Assembly: GCF_020379485.1 (NCBI RefSeq)
Contig: NC_063452.1
Span: 59,851,338 to 59,915,337, forward strand
Origin: Brassica napus
Lineage: Eukaryota; Streptophyta; Magnoliopsida; Brassicales; Brassicaceae
Direction: 5' to 3'
Length of the DNA: 64,000 nt
Part shown: positions 59,078 through 64,000 of the stretch, piece by piece
Layout of the letters: each line of letters opens with the position of its first letter
Position numbering within the stretch: the stretch's first letter is position 1
Notes under the pieces: generated by a model
What the model was told of the DNA's origin: nothing
What the model saw: the letters and a program-made list of their open reading frames with translations, nothing else
Database searches by the model: none
Program-made: the position numbers and the translations under genes

Positions 59078-62000
59078 ATGACAAACGATAACAACACCCC
59101 CATTGACACCACATATGTCATTCAGACTCCACTCAACGCTGCAGCAACTGATGCAACTGGCGTGACAACCGCTGCAACAACAACGAGCACTATCCTCCCT
59201 GCGGGAAATGCTGCTGATGAAACCATTCGCCATAGCCTATTCGGTGCTGGTCTTTATCAGACGGGTTCAGTATCAGCAACTGCAAGTGGTCCGGTGGCAG
59301 TTCAAACTCCTCCGGCTGTACCTAGCTTGTTCACTCAAGGGCTGATGCCAGACAAGTTTGATGGCAAAGGCTTCAAAACGTGGCAGAAGAAGATGATGTT
59401 CTTCCTGACAATGATGAAACTGGACAAGTTCATCCAGGAGGACAAGCCCCTGATTCCATTCGGGATTGATGATGTTCACAGTCTTGCAACTGTTGACATA
59501 TGGATGCATTCCGACTTCATCTGCAAAGGTTACATTTTGGGTCATCTCATTGACCCATTGTACCGTGTCTACTGTGAGATCCCCACGGCGAAAGAGCTAT
59601 GGAGATCACTGGACAAGAAGTACAGAGGTGAGGACGCTGGCTGCCAGAAGTATGTGGTCACAAAGTTCCACGACTTCAAAATAGTGGATTCAAAACCCAT
59701 CATGGATCAGGAGGAAGCGCTTCAGCTCATTTGCCATGAAATCGCTGCTGAAGAAATGTCCATATGCGAGACATTCACAACTCTCAGCTTCATTGAAAAG
59801 CTTCCTCCAAGCTATGCGGATTTCAAGAACTACTTGAAGCACAAGAAGAAGAAGATGGGGCTCGAGGAGCTCATCATGAGGCTTCAGATGGAATCCAGAA
59901 ACCGAATTGCTGACAAAGTCACTGTTAAGGAGCACAGTGTCAACATGGCTGAGCACAAAGGCAAAGGAAAGGCACACGCCCATTCTCCTGCCAAGCCTTC
60001 CAAAACTGTTGCAGCCCTGAAGGCTTATGGAAAAAACTTCAAGAACAAAGGCATTGAAATCAATGCGAATGCGAATGCGAATGTGGAGAAGTTCAGGGGG
60101 GAATGTCACTACTGCCACAAAGTGGGGCACAAGACTGTTGAGTGTTGCAAAAAGATCAAGGATGAGAAGGCTCAGGCAAATCTCACAGAGGAGGATCTCG
60201 TTGCTGTGGTGACTGAAGCCAACATGGTTGAAAGCAACAACCCCAAGGAATGGTGGTATGACACTGGTGCAACCACCCACATTTGCACCGATAGGGCGAT
60301 GTTCAGCACCTATAAGAAAAGCATGACTGAGGAGAAGCTCAAGATGGGAAACACTGCAGTCTCCAAGATTGAAAGACGCGGCAATGTGATTTTGAAGATG
60401 ACATCTGGACATGAGGTCACTCTGACGAATGTGAAGCATGTGCCTGACATGAGGAAGAACCTGGTCTCGGGAACCTTGCTCAGCAAGAATGGATTCGCCA
60501 CAAATTTTGAGGCGGACAAGCTCGTGATTAGGAAAAATAGGATGTATTTGGGAAGAGGGTATGTTAAGGGTGGACTTGTCAAGTTGAATGTAATGACAGT
60601 CCCTCCGAAAGTTGTAGCTTCAAAAGTTTCAATGAATAAGAAAGAGCCGGTTGTTTATTTGGTTGAGTCTTTTAATATATGGCATGAAAGATTAGGCCAT
60701 GTAAACTACAAATCTATACAAAGATTAATGAATTTAAATCTAATTCCTAAATGCAAAACAAGTAAACAAAAATGTGAAGTATGCGTACAGCCTAAGCTCA
60801 CGAAAACGCCATCACCTCGTGTTGAAAGAACTAATAAACCTCTAGATTTAATTCACATAGATTTATGTGATTTAAAATACTTACAAACTAGAGGTGGTAA
60901 AAAGTACTTTGTGACCTTCATAGATGACTGCACAAAATATTGTTATGTATATTTATTACATAGCAAAGACGAAACCTTAGAAAAATTTAAAGAATTTAAA
61001 CTCGAGGTCGAAAATCAGCTTAAAACAACTATTAAAGTAGTTAGAAGCGACAGAGGAGGCGAGTATGATGGTCCATTCAATGCATTCTGTAAAGAACATG
61101 GAATAATCCATCAAACTACAGCTCCTTACTCACCAGAATCTAATGGAGTTGCTGAACGCAAAAATCGAACTCTAAAAGAGATGATGAATGCAATGTTGCA
61201 GGAATCTGGGTTACCCCAGAACATGTGGGGGGAAGCATTGCTTACCACTAATTATATCCTCAACAAAATTCCACACAAAGTAACTGGCAAAACTCCATAT
61301 GAATTATGGAAAGGTAATTTATCTTCGTATAAATACCTCAAAGTGTGGGGGTGCCTGGCAAAAGTTGCAGTACCGCCACCAAAGAAGGTCACTAGTGGAC
61401 CTAAAACAGTGGATTGCATCTTCATCGGATATGCACATAACAGTAATGCTTATCGATTTCTGGTACATAAATCTGAAATATCAGACATTCATGAAAATAC
61501 AGTCATGGAATCAAGAAATGCATCTTTCTTCGAAAATATTTTTCCATATAAGGAAAAACAAGGTTCAAAACGAACTTGAGAAGAAAGAAACAATGACAAA
61601 AACTCAGAAACTGAGACAAACGTCGAGATTTCTATAAAAGATATTTTAGAAAATGAAGAAAAAGATGAACCTCGAAGGAGCAAAAGAGCTCGAAAAGAAA
61701 AATCTTTTGGAGAAGATTTTCTAATGGCATTTTTAGTAGAAAATGTTCCAAAAACTTTGGCAGAAGCCATGGCTTCACCAGAAGCTCCATTTTGGAACGA
61801 AGCTGTCAGGAGTGAATTTGATTCGATCATGCAAAATTATACTTATTACATAACGGATTTACCACCTGGCTGCAAAGCACTAGGGAATAAATGGATAATG
61901 ACACGAAAACCTGGTGGAAAATAAAAGTCTAGGCTTGTAGTTCAAGGATTCCGACAAAAGGAAGGCCTTGACTATTTTGATACATATTCTCCAGTGACGA

Positions 62001-63283
62001 GAATAACATCAATAAGACTGATGATAGCTATCGCAGCCTTAAGAGACTTAGAAATCCATCAAATGGATGTAAAAACTGCATTTCTAAATGGTGATTTAGA
62101 AGAGGAAATTTACATGAAACAACCTGAAGGTTTTGTCATTCCCGGACAAGAAGACAAAGTATGTCGACTTGTAAAGTCACTTTATGGGCTTAAACAAGCT
62201 CCTAAACAATGGCACGAAAAATTTGACAATACAATGATGTCAAATGGTTTCAAAATAAATGAATGTGACAAATGCATATACTACAAAACAACCAAAAATG
62301 CGTATGTTTTGCTATGTCTATATGTAGATGATATGCTCATTATTGGAAGCAGTAAAGACATTATCAATCAAACAAAAAACATGCTCAAAGGGACATTTGA
62401 GATGAAAGACTTGGGATTAGCAGATGTAATTCTCGGGGTTAAAGTCACAAGAAATTCAAACGGAATTATCTTAACTCAATCTCATTATGCTCAAACAAAA
62501 TTAGAGAGGTTTAAAAATTACTCTAATAGTACGGCAAAAACTCCGTTAGATCTCCAAATGCACTTGACAAAGAATTCAGGAGAAGCGGTTTCACAAAACG
62601 AGTATGCACGTGTGATCGGAAGTCTCATGTACTTGACCAATTGTACTAGACCAGATCTAGCGCATGCAGTAAACGTACTTAGTTGATATACAAGTAATCC
62701 AGGTCATACACACTGGAAAGCTATAACGAGGGTACTCAATTACTTGCGCTACACCAAAAATTTTGGGCTTCACTATGGTAAAGAACCAGCGGTTTTAGAA
62801 GGATACAGTGATGCTAACTGGATATCAGATTCTAAAAACTCAAAATCCACGAGTGGATATGTATTTAGACTAGGAGGAGTAGCAATATCATGGAAATCTA
62901 CCAAACAAACAGTGTTAGCCAGATCAACCATGGAATCTGAGTTCATAGCCTTAGACAAAGCAGCAGAAGAAGCTGAATGGCTTAGAAATTTTTTGGAAGC
63001 TATTCCTATGTGGGAGAAACCAGTGCCAGCTATACGCATACATTGTGATAGTCAATCAGCTATAGCTCGGGCTCAGAATAATCTCTACAATGGTAAATCT
63101 CGTCACATCAGAAGACGACATAAAACCATTAGACAACTTATCTCAACTGGTGTAATCACAATAGACTACATCAAATCGGCTGACAACCTAGCGGATCCAT
63201 TTACTAAAGGTTTGTCACGAGATGTTGTTGCTAAATCATCAAAAGGAATGGGTTTAAAGCCTATAACGAATGAGGATGCTTGA
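59078..63283 (+). pseudogene. copia gag-pol polyprotein, one frame with three stops
   Basis: One frame of 1402 codons from ATG 59078 to TGA 63281-63283, broken only by TGA 61577-61579, TAA 61922-61924 and TGA 62684-62686. No frameshift is seen. Domains: gag (FDGKGFKTWQKKM), CCHC knuckle (CHYCHKVGHKTVEC), protease DTGATTHIC with catalytic Asp intact, pre-integrase (IWHERLGHVNY), and integrase with D-D-E residues (FIDDCTKY, VRSDRGGEYDG, SPESNGVAERKN). Then RT (VVQGFRQKEGLDYF, YVDDMLIIG) and RNase H ([20 protein letters not shown]). The C-terminus ends [15 protein letters not shown] and a short tail. Sequence differs clearly from the other two copia elements, so it is a separate family. Relatively young, but non-autonomous as read. 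Confidence 0.95.
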
Positions 63284-64000
63284 TTGCAACCCTACCTATC
63301 ATGACTGGAGATCCCAAGACGTAGGTTCAAAGGGAAAACAAAATCAAACATAATCTAACCAAAGCACTTGAGACAAAGTAGTCTCTTCCCAGCTCCTACG
63401 GTGATAAAAGTGCTAACAAATGTGAGAAGGATAAGCATAAGCTTTTAATGATTCCATAGCTTCTAAGCGGAGTATTACTCAATACTTTTCATGGTCAATC
63501 ACCTAATCAGTGTGAAATGGGGCCGTTACTAGGAGAATGAATGCAAGACTATATTCTCTAAGTTCACTCATGAAAACCAGGAATAGTTCAGGGCCACAAT
63601 GAACACAATAGAGATGTTAGTGATCCTGTTTAAATTGTGATGTATGAATATACGAAAACATGTTAGTGATCCTGTTTGAATTTTTGGTGCAGTATTTACA
63701 CTTTTATTACGAAAACTGCACATTACATACCCCTCTTAAGTTTCTGGGTAATTTTTGAAATTACACAATACGGAAAAGGAATTAAACACATATACTGATA
63801 TATGTGATGATAAAAGGAACCTATCTTCACCAACCGAACATTTTATCTAGACCGTATAAATCAAGATTCATATATTTTGGAATATTATCCTCATGTATTT
63901 GTAACTAGAAAGAGGAGATTTAGTATACAACAATTAGATGGCTTGTATACGTGCACAAGTGCAGCTTAGTAACTTTATAAACACAAGTTTATACATTTAA
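63284..64000 (+). mobile_element. Copia 3' untranslated internal region, running off the window
   Basis: Non-coding sequence after pol (TGGAGATCCCAAGACGTAGG, GGTGATAAAAGTGC) of the kind seen before the 3' LTR in this copia group. ATGTTAGTGATCCTGTTT occurs twice (about 63614 and 63660). No copy of the 57.6-kb LTR start is found, so the 3' LTR is outside or lost. Confidence 0.6.

Noticed and set aside
59690..60439. 249-codon minus-strand ORF
   Set aside because: Antisense shadow of the copia gag-protease frame, which carries clear domains on the plus strand.
1..64000. CRISPR arrays, bacterial operons, rRNA or tRNA genes
   Set aside because: The tandem repeats present are exon or leader repeats and spaced differently; no tRNA cloverleaf or rRNA sequence was recognised, and the genome is eukaryotic.

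Overview
This window is plant nuclear DNA from the Brassicaceae, most likely Brassica or a close relative such as Raphanus. It has GT-AG introns, AT-rich intergenic DNA, many plant transposons, and a run of five genes that I recognise as the neighbourhood Arabidopsis At5g11570 to At5g11530. Gene identities come from recognising protein sequence from memory; no search was run.

Layout. 1-5.2 kb: an old antisense Ty1/copia remnant cut by the window edge. 5.2-12.3 kb: intergenic DNA with weak gene remnants, a TIR-bounded element rich in the word CCGAACC (9782-10433), a Stowaway-like MITE and a LINE RNase H tail. 12.5-18.7 kb: a complete but decayed copia element with both LTRs and a 5-bp target duplication. 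19.9-29.9 kb: the genic core on the + strand, with an NPF1.3-type NRT1/PTR transporter, EMC1 (ER membrane complex subunit 1, 12 exons) and an intronless ARM-repeat gene. 29.9-39.7 kb: Helitron-like ends, an RPA-like fragment and a 744-bp tandem duplication. 39.7-44.3 kb: a GULLO3-type (L-gulonolactone oxidase-like) gene, now a pseudogene. 45.2-52.7 kb: an EMF1-type (EMBRYONIC FLOWER 1) gene on the - strand. 52.8-57.6 kb: AT-rich TE debris. 57.6-64 kb: a third copia element, unrelated in sequence to the other two, running off the right edge.

Most notable points. (1) The EMF1-like gene holds two independent tandem exon expansions: six consecutive phase-1 exons of 63 or 66 nt, and a roughly 130-nt phase-0 exon present about three times. 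It also has an apparent one-base frameshift upstream of both. (2) The second exon of the GULLO3-like gene is split by a 1672-bp PIF/Harbinger-type element with a TAA target duplication. The element carries an intron-containing fragment of a PAPA-1/IES2-like (INO80 subunit B-type) gene, so it is a Pack-type gene-capture transposon. (3) Three loci carry CCGAACC-rich elements whose ends share a TGGGCA-like motif. One has a clean 9-bp target duplication, one is nested with a MITE inside an EMC1 intron, and one is tandemly duplicated.

The five host genes do not form a pathway; they are neighbours by ancestry. EMC1, NPF1.3 and the ARM gene look intact. The GULLO3-like copy looks dead and the EMF1-like copy is damaged or needs resequencing. 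That fits gene loss in a mesohexaploid Brassica-type genome where other paralogues exist.
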